A stretch of DNA of 64,000 bases from Chromobacterium haemolyticum. GTDB lineage: Bacteria; Pseudomonadota; Gammaproteobacteria; Burkholderiales; Chromobacteriaceae. Position numbers and translations under genes: made by a program. The stretch lies in contig NZ_MUKU01000004.1 in NCBI RefSeq assembly GCF_002081825.1, positions 62,001-126,000 of the forward strand, given 5' to 3'. Every line of letters starts with the position of its first letter. The first letter of the stretch is position 1. Positions 47,333 to 57,062 of this stretch are shown piece by piece. A model generated the notes under the pieces. It saw nothing but the letters and a program-made list of their open reading frames with translations. It did not search any database and was not told where the DNA came from.

Positions 47333-47926
47333 TTATGCGGTCAGCGTGCCCTTGGTGGACGGCGTCTGCCCGGCCATGCGCTCGTCCGTCTCACAGGCCA
47401 TGCGCAGCGCGCGGCCAAAGGCCTTGAAGATGGTCTCGGCCTGGTGATGGCTGTTGACGCCGCGCAGATTGTCTATGTGCAGCGTGACCATGCTGTGGTT
47501 GACGAAGCCATGAAAGAATTCGGAAAACAGGTCGACGTCGAACTGGCCGATGCTGGCGCGGGTGTAATCGACGTTGTACACCAAGCCCGGTCGGCCGGAC
47601 AGATCGATCACCACCCGGCTCAGCGCCTCGTCCAAGGGCACGTAGGCGTGACCGTAGCGGCGAATGCCCTTTTTGTCGCCTATCGCCTTGGCGAAAGCCT
47701 GGCCCAGAGTGATGCCGATGTCTTCCACCGTGTGGTGGGCGTCGATGTGCAGATCGCCGTGGGCGACCACGTCCAGATCGATCAAGCCGTGGCGGGCGAT
47801 CTGGTCCATCATGTGGTCGAGAAAGGGCACGCCGGTTTCAAAGCGGCCAGCCCCGGCGCCGTCCAGATTCAGGCTGACGGTGATCTGGGTTTCCAGGGTA
47901 TTGCGGGTAACGGTTGCGGTTCTCAT
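47333..47926 (-). CDS. hisB: Imidazoleglycerol-phosphate dehydratase
   Basis: Mn-dependent dehydratase, 197 residues, monofunctional (no phosphatase domain). Typical blocks: [38 protein letters not shown], and [21 protein letters not shown] with paired HH metal ligands. Three bases separate it from hisC. Confidence 0.98.
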   Translation of the reverse strand: MRTATVTRNTLETQITVSLNLDGAGAGRFETGVPFLDHMMDQIARHGLIDLDVVAHGDLHIDAHHTVEDIGITLGQAFAKAIGDKKGIRRYGHAYVPLDEALSRVVIDLSGRPGLVYNVDYTRASIGQFDVDLFSEFFHGFVNHSMVTLHIDNLRGVNSHHQAETIFKAFGRALRMACETDERMAGQTPSTKGTLTA

Positions 47927-47929
47927 GAC

Positions 47930-49000
47930 TCAGGCGAAGTAAGCGTCCAGGGCCGCCAACATGGCGTCGTTCTCCTGCGGCGCGCCCACGGTCAGCCGCA
48001 GGCATCGCTCCAGCAGCGGATGGCTGCCGTGCAGTTGTTTGATCAGGATGCCGCTGGCCTTGAAATGCTGGTACAAGGCCGGCGCGTCCGGCACCCGGAT
48101 GGTGATGAAATTGGCTTCCGACGGAAAGGCTTCGACGGCGGCGTGGCGCGCCAGCCCGGCCGCCAGCCGGCCGCGCTCCTCGCACAGCTCCGCGGCCTGG
48201 CGGTTAAACACCTCGATATGGCGCAGCGAGAAGCGTGCGGCGGCCTGGGTCAGCACATTGATGTTGTAGGGAGGGCGCACCTTGTCCAGCTCGCAGATCC
48301 AGGCGGCGGGGCCGGCGGCGTAGCCCAGGCGGATGCCGGCCAGGCCCAGCTTGGACAGCGTGCGCATCACGATCAGATTGTCGCGCAGGCCGGCCAGGTT
48401 CATGAAGCTGTCGCTGGCGAAAGCCTGGTAAGCTTCGTCCACCACCACCAGGCCGGGCGCGGCCTCGCAGATCGCTTCCACCTCGGCGCGGGCGAAGCGC
48501 GGGCCGGTCGGGTTGTTGGGGTAGGACACGAACACCACCGCCGGCTGATGCTCGGCGATGGCCGCCAGCGTCGCCGGCAGGTCCAGGCTGAAATCGGAAC
48601 GCAGCGGCACGCCTACGTAGTCGAGGCCGGAGAACAGCGCGTTCATCTTGTACATCACGAACGAGGGCTCCAGCGCCAGCAACTTGGCGCCGGGACGGGC
48701 CAACGTCTGCGCCACCAGGGTGATCAGCTCGTCGGAACCGTTGCCCAGCAACACATCGGCCGGCTCGGGTATCGAAAACGCCTGCTTCAGCTGGGCTTTC
48801 AGGGTGCCGCCGGACGGGTCCGGATAACGGTTGACGGCGACGTCGGCCAGCGTCCGCGCCAGTTCTTGGCGCAACTCGGCCGGCAGCGGCCACGGATTTT
48901 CCATGGCGTCCAGTTTGATGTAGCCGTCGGCGGAGGCTACCGGGTAGGCGCTGATGGCGGCGATCTCATCGCGCACCAGTTGTCGGACGGACTTTTTCAT
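47930..49000 (-). CDS. hisC: Histidinol-phosphate aminotransferase
   Basis: PLP-dependent aminotransferase of 356 residues: LGNGSDELI, VSYPNNPTGPRF, VVDEAYQAFA, and the PLP lysine in MRTLSKLGLAGIRLGY (near 222). The N-terminal LDAMENPWPLP is normal for the family. It lies downstream of an inserted substrate-binding-protein gene. Confidence 0.97.
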   Translation of the reverse strand: MKKSVRQLVRDEIAAISAYPVASADGYIKLDAMENPWPLPAELRQELARTLADVAVNRYPDPSGGTLKAQLKQAFSIPEPADVLLGNGSDELITLVAQTLARPGAKLLALEPSFVMYKMNALFSGLDYVGVPLRSDFSLDLPATLAAIAEHQPAVVFVSYPNNPTGPRFARAEVEAICEAAPGLVVVDEAYQAFASDSFMNLAGLRDNLIVMRTLSKLGLAGIRLGYAAGPAAWICELDKVRPPYNINVLTQAAARFSLRHIEVFNRQAAELCEERGRLAAGLARHAAVEAFPSEANFITIRVPDAPALYQHFKASGILIKQLHGSHPLLERCLRLTVGAPQENDAMLAALDAYFA

Positions 49001-49099
49001 GACTTCGCAATCGGCCTCGCGGCCAACAAGAGCCCCGCGGACGGAGCCGTGTTATCGGAAACAGCGAAAAGCTATAGTAGCGTGTTCATTCGCTTTCAG

Positions 49100-50089
49100 C
49101 TACTCGACCCAGTTGGCCCGTTCCCGCAGCCGCACCGGCAGCTCGACGCGGTCGCGCGCCAGCCCTTCGCGGCTGAAAACATAACGGCCTTCCGACGGCG
49201 TCACCGGAAACAAACTGGCCACCGACTGGCCTTGGAACAGCACCTGTTCGGCCAACTTGGCCGCCTCTCGGCCCTGCTCGTAGCCGGACAGCACCAAGCC
49301 GCCCGCCGCCTTGTCCTTGCCCACGGCGAAGTCCCAAAACGCAAACAGCGGCAGCTTGGCGTGGGCGGCGGTCCAACGCAGCGCTTCATCGCCGGGCACT
49401 ACCTTGCCTCCGGCGTCGCGCAGAGTGAAGTAGAGGCCCACCCAGATCGCCTGGTAGCGGCCGGCTGCGCTCAGCACTCGCCGCTGCCACTCGGCGTAGG
49501 AGCCGGTCAAGACCAGGTCGACGTGGATATTGGCCAACAACATGGTGTCGCGGCCAACGAAGGTCTCGTCGCGAATGATGCGCGAGGTCAGATCGTCGTC
49601 GAACAGCACCAGAGCATTGCGCAAGCCTTTGACGGTTTTGCCCAATTCGAAGACGCTGCGCAGGATCAAGGGCCGCTCCAGCACGCCGCTGACGCCCGTC
49701 GCCGCGCCCGGGAAGTAATTGCGCGGATTGTTGTTGATGCCTAGATAGATCACCGGCACGCCTTGCTGAGCCAGTTTGCTGCCCACTCTCTGTAACGCGG
49801 CGTCGTCGCCGACGATGACAAGGTCCGGCTTTATTTTAGCCGCCATGGCCAGCGCCTCGTCGGCGCGCGCCTGATGCTGGGCCCGCGGCAGGCGCTTGGT
49901 GTCCATCGCGTAGTAGCTCAATTGCGCGCGCTTGCCCAAGCGCTCCTGCAGTGCGCGGCGATAATCCTGATCCCAGGGGTAGTCGCTGTGATAGCTCTCC
50001 ACCACCAGCACCCGCGGCTGCGCCCAAGCCGCCGCGGACAAGAAAAAGGCCAGACAGAGTCCGGCCATGATGCGTAGCAGCCCAGCCAT
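49100..50089 (-). CDS. ABC-type periplasmic substrate-binding-like protein inside the his operon
   Basis: Protein of 329 residues with a signal peptide (residues 5-23, cleavage near AWA) and a periplasmic-binding fold of the ABC_sub_bind / uncharacterised sugar or sensor type: RVLVVESYHSDYPWDQDY, KPDLVIVGDDAALQRVGSKL, PVIYLGINNNPRNY and GLVLSGYEQGREAAKLAE. GGAGAAGG precedes the ATG. No permease or ATPase lies nearby, and the gene is between hisD (57 bases) and hisC (99 bases) on the same strand. Ligand unknown. It could also act as a sensor protein rather than a transporter part. Confidence 0.82.
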   Translation of the reverse strand: MAGLLRIMAGLCLAFFLSAAAWAQPRVLVVESYHSDYPWDQDYRRALQERLGKRAQLSYYAMDTKRLPRAQHQARADEALAMAAKIKPDLVIVGDDAALQRVGSKLAQQGVPVIYLGINNNPRNYFPGAATGVSGVLERPLILRSVFELGKTVKGLRNALVLFDDDLTSRIIRDETFVGRDTMLLANIHVDLVLTGSYAEWQRRVLSAAGRYQAIWVGLYFTLRDAGGKVVPGDEALRWTAAHAKLPLFAFWDFAVGKDKAAGGLVLSGYEQGREAAKLAEQVLFQGQSVASLFPVTPSEGRYVFSREGLARDRVELPVRLRERANWVE

Positions 50090-50146
50090 CGCCTTCTCCG
50101 GTTACTTATCCAGATTAAGCGATGACGCGGCGTTTTGCTCTAAACG

Positions 50147-51439
50147 CTATGCGTCCAAGCGCAGTTCCGCGGCGCGCGCATGCGCGCTCAGGCCTTCGCC
50201 GTGAGCCAGCAGGCTGGCGACCTGGCCCAGCGTCCGCGCGCCGGCCTGGGACACCCGGATCAGACTGCTACGCTTCTGGAAATCGTACACGCCCAGCGGG
50301 CTGGCGAAACGCGCGGTGCGGCTGGTAGGCAACACGTGATTGGGGCCGGCGCAATAATCGCCCAGGCTTTCCGAGGTGAAGCGGCCCATGAAGATGGCGC
50401 CAGCGTGGCGAATCCGCGGCAACAACTCGTCCGGATTGGCCACCGACAGCTCCAGATGCTCGGGCGCGATGTAGTTGGCGATCTCGCAGGCTTGCGCCAA
50501 GTCGCTGACCTGAATCAGCGCGCCGCGGTTGCCCAGACTGGCCTCAATAATGGCGCGGCGCGACATCTGCGGCAGCAGCCTGGCGACGCTGGCCTTGACC
50601 TGGGCGATGTATTCCGCCGACGGGCACAGCAGGATGGCCTGGGCGATTTCATCGTGCTCGGCCTGGCTGAACAAGTCCATCGCCACCCAATCCGGCGGGG
50701 TGTCGCCGTCACAGATCACCAGAATCTCGGACGGGCCGGCCACCATGTCGATGCCCACCACGCCGAATACCCGGCGCTTGGCCGCGGCGACGTAAGCGTT
50801 GCCCGGGCCGGTGATCTTGTCGACCTGAGGCACGGTTTCGGTGCCGTAGGCCAGCGCGGCCACCGCCTGCGCGCCGCCACAGGTGAACACCTTGTCGACG
50901 CCGGCGATATAGGCTGCCGCCAACACCAGATCGTTGCGCTCGCCGTCCGGCGTCGGCACCACCATGATGATCTCGCCCACGCCAGCCACCTTGGCCGGCA
51001 GCGCGTTCATCAGCACCGAACTGGGATAGGCGGCCTTGCCGCCCGGCACGTAGATGCCGACGCGGTCCAGCGGCGTCACTTGCTGCCCCAACAGGGTGCC
51101 GTCTTCGTCCTGGTAGCTCCAGGAATGCGCCAGCTGCTTCTCGTGGTAGCGGCGCACTCGCTCCGCGGCGGTGCTCAGCGCATGGCGCACCGGGTCGCCC
51201 AGCCGGTGGAAGGCGGCTTCCAGTTGCTCGCGCGACAGCGTCAGATCGGCCATGGAGACGGCGCGCATGCGGTCGAAACGGTTGGTGTATTCGATCACCG
51301 CGGCGTCGCCGCGCGCTTTGACGTCGTCGCAGATGGCGGCGACGGCAGCGTCGACGGCAGGGTCTTGCGCGGTTTCAAAGGCCAGCAGCGCCTGCAGGCG
51401 CTCGGTGAAATCGGCTTGGGAAGAAGACAGTTTCAGCAT
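50147..51439 (-). CDS. hisD: Histidinol dehydrogenase
   Basis: Zinc NAD enzyme for the last two steps of histidine synthesis, 430 residues. It contains [51 protein letters not shown], the metal-site SQAEHDE and GPNHVLPT. Downstream of hisG by 10 bases. Confidence 0.98.
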   Translation of the reverse strand: MLKLSSSQADFTERLQALLAFETAQDPAVDAAVAAICDDVKARGDAAVIEYTNRFDRMRAVSMADLTLSREQLEAAFHRLGDPVRHALSTAAERVRRYHEKQLAHSWSYQDEDGTLLGQQVTPLDRVGIYVPGGKAAYPSSVLMNALPAKVAGVGEIIMVVPTPDGERNDLVLAAAYIAGVDKVFTCGGAQAVAALAYGTETVPQVDKITGPGNAYVAAAKRRVFGVVGIDMVAGPSEILVICDGDTPPDWVAMDLFSQAEHDEIAQAILLCPSAEYIAQVKASVARLLPQMSRRAIIEASLGNRGALIQVSDLAQACEIANYIAPEHLELSVANPDELLPRIRHAGAIFMGRFTSESLGDYCAGPNHVLPTSRTARFASPLGVYDFQKRSSLIRVSQAGARTLGQVASLLAHGEGLSAHARAAELRLDA

Positions 51440-51449
51440 GGGGCAAACC

Positions 51450-52106
51450 TCAGGCCGGCACGGCGCCGGCGAATGCGTCCAGCACAGGCTGGATCACGTC
51501 GTGTTTGAGCTTGAGCGCGGCCTGGTTGACCACCAGCCGCGAACTGATGTCGACGATGTGCTCGACCGCGATCAGGTTGTTGGCGCGCAGCGTGCCGCCG
51601 GTGGACACCAGATCGACGATGGCGTCGGCCAAACCAACCAGCGGCGCCAGCTCCATCGAGCCGTAGAGCTTGATGATGTCCACGTGCACGCCTTTGCGGG
51701 CGAAGTGCTCGCGCGCGATCTGCGGATATTTGGTGGCAATCTTCAGCCGCGCCCCGCGACGCACCGCGGCCTCGTAATCGAAGCCGTTTTGCACCGCCAC
51801 CATCATATTGCACTTGGCGATATTGAGATCCAGCGGCTGGTACAGGCCGGCGCCGCCGTGCTCGATCAGCACGTCGCGGCCGGCGATGCCCAGATCGGCG
51901 GCGCCGTACTGGACATAGGTCGGCACGTCGGACGCGCGCACGATCACCAGCCTCACGCCAGGATGGTTGGTGCCGATGATCAGTTTGCGCGAGGCTTCAG
52001 GGTCCTCCGCCGGCAAAATCCCGGCGGCGGCCAGCAAAGGCAGAGTTTCTTCAAAGATGCGCCCTTTGGACAGGGCAATAGTCAGCTTCATGATGTCTTG
52101 CGGCAA
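51450..52106 (-). CDS. hisG: ATP phosphoribosyltransferase, short form
   Basis: First enzyme of histidine synthesis, 218 residues. This is the short form without the C-terminal regulatory domain, which in known cases needs HisZ for activity and feedback control; hisZ is not in the window. Motifs: [32 protein letters not shown] and [18 protein letters not shown]. First gene of the his operon. Confidence 0.97.
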   Translation of the reverse strand: MPQDIMKLTIALSKGRIFEETLPLLAAAGILPAEDPEASRKLIIGTNHPGVRLVIVRASDVPTYVQYGAADLGIAGRDVLIEHGGAGLYQPLDLNIAKCNMMVAVQNGFDYEAAVRRGARLKIATKYPQIAREHFARKGVHVDIIKLYGSMELAPLVGLADAIVDLVSTGGTLRANNLIAVEHIVDISSRLVVNQAALKLKHDVIQPVLDAFAGAVPA

Positions 52107-52144
52107 GGATGACGAAATCGAAGTTAAGGCGGAGCGGAGCGGAC

Positions 52145-52909
52145 TCAGCCAACCAGAGCGCGGCGTTCGCGCTCCAGCAGGCCGACATAGCGCTGGATCA
52201 ACGTCTCCATCGCCGGCGTCAGCCCCAGATAGGAGCAGCCTATGCGTACGGCTTCGTTGCCGTTGCGCAATTTAGCGGCCAGCCGGTGGCGAACTTCCAA
52301 GCCGATATGCAGCGCGCCCAGCGGTTTCAGATCCAGCGTGCAGCGCTGGTATTGCTGGCCGATGTCGAAGCCGGGCGTTCCCGGCTGCGGCAACCACATG
52401 CTGACGCCGCCCAGGCTGACGTCGAACAAGGCCAGATCGACGGGCTTGTGCGGATAATCGGCCACATGGCACATCACCGGGCTGGCCGCCGGGGTCTGGA
52501 TGCGGAAGAACTCGCGGCGCTGCAGCTTGATCACCTGCTCGGGCAAGTCGGCCTGGAAGGCCGGCTGGCCCTCCCAATCGACGCGCCGCACCTGGCCGGT
52601 GACGAACTGGGTCTTGACGCCCTCCGGCGAGCAGACGAAGACATTGCGCTCGCTGGCCAGCAAATGCTCATTGGTCTCCGGGTCCGCGCCCCAGTCGAAC
52701 ACCAGCGTGCCCGCCTTATGGTCCACTTCCAGGAAGCGGGTCAGGATGAAGGTTTTACCCTTGTTGGAAAACACCGTCACCATATGGCCGTTCTTGGCGA
52801 TGCCGGCCAGATGATGGGCGATCTCCACCGACGTGGACAGCGTGTATTTGGCGAGATCCAACGATGGCTGCGAGCCGGATGTTGCGCCAGCGTTATGGTC
52901 GTTGCTCAC
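52145..52909 (-). CDS. ycgR: Flagellar brake protein YcgR (PilZ domain)
   Basis: c-di-GMP receptor that slows flagellar rotation. It has 254 residues: an N-terminal YcgR domain (about 20-120) and a C-terminal PilZ domain with the RxxxR motif in QRREFFR (near 128) and DVSLGGVSM (near 165), both intact. It lies just upstream of hisG but 39 bases away, so may be co-transcribed. Confidence 0.92.
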   Translation of the reverse strand: MSNDHNAGATSGSQPSLDLAKYTLSTSVEIAHHLAGIAKNGHMVTVFSNKGKTFILTRFLEVDHKAGTLVFDWGADPETNEHLLASERNVFVCSPEGVKTQFVTGQVRRVDWEGQPAFQADLPEQVIKLQRREFFRIQTPAASPVMCHVADYPHKPVDLALFDVSLGGVSMWLPQPGTPGFDIGQQYQRCTLDLKPLGALHIGLEVRHRLAAKLRNGNEAVRIGCSYLGLTPAMETLIQRYVGLLERERRALVG

Positions 52910-52954
52910 TTTGATCCGACTTTCATGTCTGCGTCAGTTTCCGATACGCCAAGT

Positions 52955-53542
52955 TTAGCGTAACAACTGGTCAATATCATGAGCCAAGCTCGCCGACGGC
53001 GTGCCGTAGGCCTCAAACACACGCAAACGGCCCTGTTTATCCAACAGATAGGAGCCGGCGCTGTGGTCCACGCTATAGCCACCGCCCGGCTGGCTCACCC
53101 GTTGGGCGACGATTTTGTACTGATTCTTTATCTGTTCGACCTCGCCGGCCGTGCCGGTCAGGCCGACGAAGCCGCGGTTGAAGTGCGGCACGTACCCGGC
53201 CAGCACCTGCGGCGTGTCGCGCTCCGGATCGATGCTGACGAACAGCACTTGCACCTGTCCGGCCTTATCGCCCAGTTGCTTCACCGCTGCCGCGTATTCC
53301 AGCATGGTGGTCGGACAAACATCCGGGCAATGGGTGTAGCCGAAGAACAGCGCCACCACTTTGCCCTGGTATTGAGACAGGCTGCGGCGCTGGCCTTGAT
53401 GGTCGGTCAACGTGAAATCGCCGCCTATCGACGCTCCGGCGACGTCGGTGCCTTTCAAATCCAGCTTGGGTTCATTCGGCGAGCACGCGGCCAGCCACAG
53501 CGGCAGCAACAGCAAGCCGGCGAGTTTTATCAATTTGCGCAT
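52955..53542 (-). CDS. SCO1/SenC copper chaperone for cytochrome oxidase
   Basis: Thioredoxin-fold lipoprotein of 195 residues that delivers copper to the CuA site. The lipobox is LAAC, copper motif CPDVC in YTHCPDVCPTTML, and the third ligand His in SVDHSAGSYL. ATG 53542 overlaps the ctaB stop by one base; an upstream start would run into ctaB. Confidence 0.94.
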   Translation of the reverse strand: MRKLIKLAGLLLLPLWLAACSPNEPKLDLKGTDVAGASIGGDFTLTDHQGQRRSLSQYQGKVVALFFGYTHCPDVCPTTMLEYAAAVKQLGDKAGQVQVLFVSIDPERDTPQVLAGYVPHFNRGFVGLTGTAGEVEQIKNQYKIVAQRVSQPGGGYSVDHSAGSYLLDKQGRLRVFEAYGTPSASLAHDIDQLLR

Positions 53543-54441
53543 CAGGAAACGGGTATCAGCCAGTAGTGGTCTATCAGCAGGGCCGCGAACAACCAGGTCA
53601 GATACCAAATCGACCAGGCAAAGGCGCGGCGGGCCAGAGCGTCAGCATACTGGCGATGCAGGCGCACGGCAAGGAAGAGCAAACGCGCGTCCAACGCCAG
53701 CGCCGCCAGCAGATAGAGCCAGCCGGCCGCGCCCATCGCCACCGGCAGCAGGGTGATGGCCGACAACAGCGAGGAGTACAGCAAGATGGACAGCGTAGTG
53801 AAACGCTGGCCATGAGTCACCGGCAGCATCGGCAGCCCGGCGCGGGCGTAATCGTCTCGGCGATACAAGGCCAACGCCCAGAAATGCGGCGGCGTCCAAG
53901 CGTAGATGATCAGGAACAACACTAAGGCGAACGCGTGCACCTCCCCAGTCATCGCCGCCCAGCCCAGCACCGGCGGCATCGCGCCGCTGGCGCCGCCTAT
54001 CACGATGTTCTGCGGCGTGTTGGGCTTGAGCAGCAAAGTGTAGACGATGGCGTAGCCAACGAAAGTGGCCAGCGTCAGCCAGGCGGTCAAGGCGTTGACC
54101 AGGCCGGCCAGCAAGGCCATGCCGATGCCGCCTGCGGTCAGAGCGATGATCAGGGTCTCGCCCGCGCCGGCCTCGCCGCGCGCGGTGGCGCGCCAGGCGG
54201 TGCGACGCATATTGGCGTCCACTGTGCGCTCCACCAGGCAATTGATCATCGCCGCCGCGCCGGCCACCAGCGCGATGCCGGCGGTGGCCGGCAACAAACG
54301 CGCCGGGTCCGGCCAGCCCGGCCCCGCCAGGAACATGCCGATCACCGCGCAGAACACAATCAGCCCCACTACTCGGGGCTTGGCCAGTTGCATCAAGGCG
54401 ACCGCGTGCTGGCGCGCCTGTTGAAGCTCCGCTGCGTTCAT
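53542..54441 (-). CDS. ctaB: Protoheme IX farnesyltransferase (haem O synthase)
   Basis: Polytopic UbiA-family enzyme, 299 residues with about nine membrane helices, converting haem B to haem O. It has the first Asp-rich block in [19 protein letters not shown] and the second near [33 protein letters not shown] starts it. It follows ctaA. Confidence 0.96.
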   Translation of the reverse strand: MNAAELQQARQHAVALMQLAKPRVVGLIVFCAVIGMFLAGPGWPDPARLLPATAGIALVAGAAAMINCLVERTVDANMRRTAWRATARGEAGAGETLIIALTAGGIGMALLAGLVNALTAWLTLATFVGYAIVYTLLLKPNTPQNIVIGGASGAMPPVLGWAAMTGEVHAFALVLFLIIYAWTPPHFWALALYRRDDYARAGLPMLPVTHGQRFTTLSILLYSSLLSAITLLPVAMGAAGWLYLLAALALDARLLFLAVRLHRQYADALARRAFAWSIWYLTWLFAALLIDHYWLIPVS

Positions 54442-54467
54442 GTTTTTTCCCCTTCAGGATGCGGCGC

Positions 54468-55487
54468 TCAAACCCACTCGCGATGATTTTTCGAAAGACT
54501 CGGCAAAGACCCGGCCACGGCCCGCGCTTGAGCGGCTCGCGCCGGGCGCACACGCAACGCCAGCAAGCTGGCCGCCAGCAGCAGACCGGCGGCGCCGGCG
54601 TTGTGCGACACCGCCGCCGGCAAGGGCAACGCCAGCAGCACATTGGCGACGCCCAAGGCTAGCTGACAGCCCAGCAGCGCCAGCAAACAAGCCAGATGGC
54701 CGCGCAGCGCCGGCAGCCGCCAGCCGGCACGCGCCGTCGCCAGGCATAAGACGGTCACCAACGCGGCCCCGAGCCGGTGCAGCCAATGCACCGCCACCAG
54801 GTTGCCCACCGCCAGCGGGCTGCCGTCCGGCGCCTCGCCCAATGCCCGGAACAGATGGAAAGCGTGCTCAAAACGCATCTGCGGCCACCATTCGCCATTG
54901 CAGGCGGGGAAGCCCTGACAGGCCAGAGCAGCATAGTTGGTGGACACCCATCCGCCCAGCGCCACTTGCAGCGCCACGGCCAGGACCAGGCCGCGCGCCA
55001 GCCAGTTCAGCACTGCCGGCGCCTCCACCGGCCGCAGCCGCGGGGACAGCGCCAGCCAGGCCAACAGCAACAGCACCGACATGCCGCCAAGTAGATGCAG
55101 GGTGACGATGGCCGGTTTGAGCAGCAAGGTCACCGTCCACATGCCCAACAAGCCCTGCGCCGCCACCACCGCCAGCAACGCGCCGGCCGCGCGGCGATGC
55201 CGCCGCGCACGCCAGGCGTGCCAGGCGACGGCGACAATCAACGCGCCAAGCGCGCCGGCCAGATAGCGATGGCTCATTTCCTTCCAGGCTTTGCCCAGAC
55301 TGACCGGCCCCTCCGGGCTCTGGGCATATTGCCGCTGGATGCTCTCCGCCGCGTGGTGCGGGGATATCTGGCCGTAACAACCCGGCCAATCCGGACAGCC
55401 GAGCCCGGCATCGGACAAGCGCACATAGGCGCCGAAAGGCACGACCACGCATGCCAGGATGAATGCCAGCCAGATCAGTCGCCTCAT
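54468..55487 (-). CDS. ctaA: Haem A synthase
   Basis: COX15/CtaA family, 339 residues with eight membrane helices. It has GAYVRLSDAGLGCPDWPGCYGQ near the N-terminus, EMSHRYLAGALGA with a haem-ligand His, and MLHRLGAALVTVL-type HWLHRLGAALV. ATG 55487 follows GGGAG; an upstream in-frame Met is less likely. Confidence 0.95.
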   Translation of the reverse strand: MRRLIWLAFILACVVVPFGAYVRLSDAGLGCPDWPGCYGQISPHHAAESIQRQYAQSPEGPVSLGKAWKEMSHRYLAGALGALIVAVAWHAWRARRHRRAAGALLAVVAAQGLLGMWTVTLLLKPAIVTLHLLGGMSVLLLLAWLALSPRLRPVEAPAVLNWLARGLVLAVALQVALGGWVSTNYAALACQGFPACNGEWWPQMRFEHAFHLFRALGEAPDGSPLAVGNLVAVHWLHRLGAALVTVLCLATARAGWRLPALRGHLACLLALLGCQLALGVANVLLALPLPAAVSHNAGAAGLLLAASLLALRVRPARAAQARAVAGSLPSLSKNHREWV

Positions 55488-55560
55488 GCTGCGCTCCCCT
55501 TGTCGAGCGGCCAACAAACTGCGAAAGCCACGGGCCGTACGGGCCAGCGGCCAAATGGAC

Positions 55561-56103
55561 TTAACCGATGCCGTTATTGGTTTTCAGCACGCGACCTATT
55601 TCCTGGATCACTTTCTTGGGGTCCGCGGCGTCGGGATAAAACAGCACTTGGTTGCCCAGCGGGTCCACCAGATAGTAGCCGCTGTCGTCAACGCCGGCCT
55701 GCGCGGACTGCACGATGTGAGTGGCGTCCACCTCCTCATGCGCGGCCTCCTCTTGCCAGCCCAGCCGGGTCAGACGACCGGCGGCCTCGCCCTGAGCCCG
55801 CTGAATCTGGCGCATCGCGAAAAAGCGCTGCTGGCAGCGCGTCTGGCAGCCGGGCTCTATCCTGGCAGCCAGCACCCACTTGCCGCGCGGCCATCCTTGC
55901 GCGCCGACCAAAGCAAACGGACGCGTCGGCAGCAGTTGGCCGTAGCTCTTGCCGCCCTCAGGCGGCATCAGCCGATAAGCGGCCCATGAGGCGAGCACCG
56001 GCGCCAGGCAGATGGCCGCCATCAGCAGCAGCTTGAACCGGCCGCGGCGGCGGGACGGCTTGGCGGGCGACGCCTGCTGGGACAGCTCATCGATGCGGCT
56101 CAT
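55561..56103 (-). CDS. Cytochrome-oxidase-cluster transmembrane protein of unknown role
   Basis: Protein of 180 residues with a basic N-terminus, one membrane helix (LLLMAAICLAPVLASWAAYRLM, about 25-46) and a periplasmic thioredoxin-like domain (YLVDPLGNQVLFYPDAADPKKVIQEI). It has the paired cysteines CQTRC near residue 85. Proteins of this kind are regularly found between surf1 and ctaA in betaproteobacteria, and assist oxidase assembly by position; the CxxxC suggests a copper or redox role, unproven. It overlaps surf1 by 17 bases. Confidence 0.85.
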   Translation of the reverse strand: MSRIDELSQQASPAKPSRRRGRFKLLLMAAICLAPVLASWAAYRLMPPEGGKSYGQLLPTRPFALVGAQGWPRGKWVLAARIEPGCQTRCQQRFFAMRQIQRAQGEAAGRLTRLGWQEEAAHEEVDATHIVQSAQAGVDDSGYYLVDPLGNQVLFYPDAADPKKVIQEIGRVLKTNNGIG

Positions 56104-56821
56104 GGGAACGTCTCCTCAACGTATGCAAGGACAGCAGCAAGAGCAGGCCCAATAGCAGCCATTGCGCCGCATAGGCGTAATGGCGCTCCGGCATGAATTC
56201 CGGCAGTACCGGCCAATGCCGCAACGGATCCGGCGAGTGCTCCAGCACCACCGCGCCTTGATGCCAATGGCCGGGATAACGCTGACGCAACGCGGCCATG
56301 TCGATGGCGTCGACGCGCCCCTCGACGCCGGCCACCGCGCCGGGCAGCACAAAGTGACGCGGCAAGGGCATCCAGTGCCCGCGCAAGGTCAGCGCTTGCG
56401 GATCGACGGCGGGCAGCGCCACGCCGTCGGCCAACCAGCCCAGGTCCACCAGGGCCATCGCGCCATCCTCCAGCCGCCACGGCTGCAGCATGCGCCGACC
56501 CTTGACCTCTCCCAGGTAGCTGTTTTCCAGTTGCAAAACAGGCCCGGCGGGGTTCGCGCCCGGCAAAGCCACCCGGCTGAACTCCGGCTGAGGGCGGGCT
56601 TCCCGATAAATCAGGCTGACCGGCGGCACGCCGATGGCGCTGGTCAACGAGCGCAACAGTTCGGTTTTTTCCTGCGCGCGCTGCCACTGCCAGGCCGCCA
56701 GAAAGAAAGGCAACACCGCCATAGCCAATAAACACAGCCAAACCAGCCGTTTGCCGCTAGACTTGAAAGCTGAAGATCGACGGCCCAATCGACCGGGGGA
56801 TTCCGCAATGAAACTTGTCAT
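56087..56821 (-). CDS. SURF1-family cytochrome oxidase assembly factor
   Basis: Two-helix membrane protein of about 244 residues. N-terminal helix (VWLCLLAMAVLPFFLAAWQWQRAQEK) then a periplasmic domain with MLQPWRLEDGAMALVDLGW and GHWMPLP, and a C-terminal helix following HYAYAAQWLLLGLLLLL. The start is uncertain: ATG 56821 overlaps the divergent DUF2909 gene by 14 bases; TTG at 56788 would avoid it. Confidence 0.9.
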   Translation of the reverse strand: MTSFIAESPGRLGRRSSAFKSSGKRLVWLCLLAMAVLPFFLAAWQWQRAQEKTELLRSLTSAIGVPPVSLIYREARPQPEFSRVALPGANPAGPVLQLENSYLGEVKGRRMLQPWRLEDGAMALVDLGWLADGVALPAVDPQALTLRGHWMPLPRHFVLPGAVAGVEGRVDAIDMAALRQRYPGHWHQGAVVLEHSPDPLRHWPVLPEFMPERHYAYAAQWLLLGLLLLLSLHTLRRRSHEPHR

Positions 56822-57005
56822 TCTGTTCTTGCTCGCCTGCATCGTGCTTGCCCTGTTCTGGGGCCTGACCGGCCTGCTGAAGTCCGATCAAGGCTCTCAA
56901 CGTCTGGTTCGCTCCCTCACTTTGCGCATCGGCCTGTCCATCGGCCTGTTTCTGCTGCTGCTACTGGGCGCGCTGTTCGGCTGGTGGCGCCCACATCAAG
57001 CTTAG
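56808..57005 (+). CDS. DUF2909 twin-transmembrane protein
   Basis: Protein of 65 residues with two hydrophobic helices (KLVILFLLACIVLALFWGL and LSIGLFLLLLLGALFGWW) joined by a basic loop, the DUF2909 layout. GGGG and a good distance precede the ATG. It is on the opposite strand from all other cox genes. A role in cytochrome oxidase assembly is inferred from position only. Confidence 0.85.
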   Translation: MKLVILFLLACIVLALFWGLTGLLKSDQGSQRLVRSLTLRIGLSIGLFLLLLLGALFGWWRPHQA

Positions 57006-57062
57006 CCGAGCCGCCCGTCCACGTCCCCACGCGGCCCCTGGCCTTTGGTCTGGCCGCGCCGC

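Noticed and set aside
47444-49744. 766-codon open frame on the plus strand across hisB-hisC
   Set aside because: It is antisense to four well-conserved genes, has no recognisable domain, and open antisense frames are expected in GC-rich DNA.
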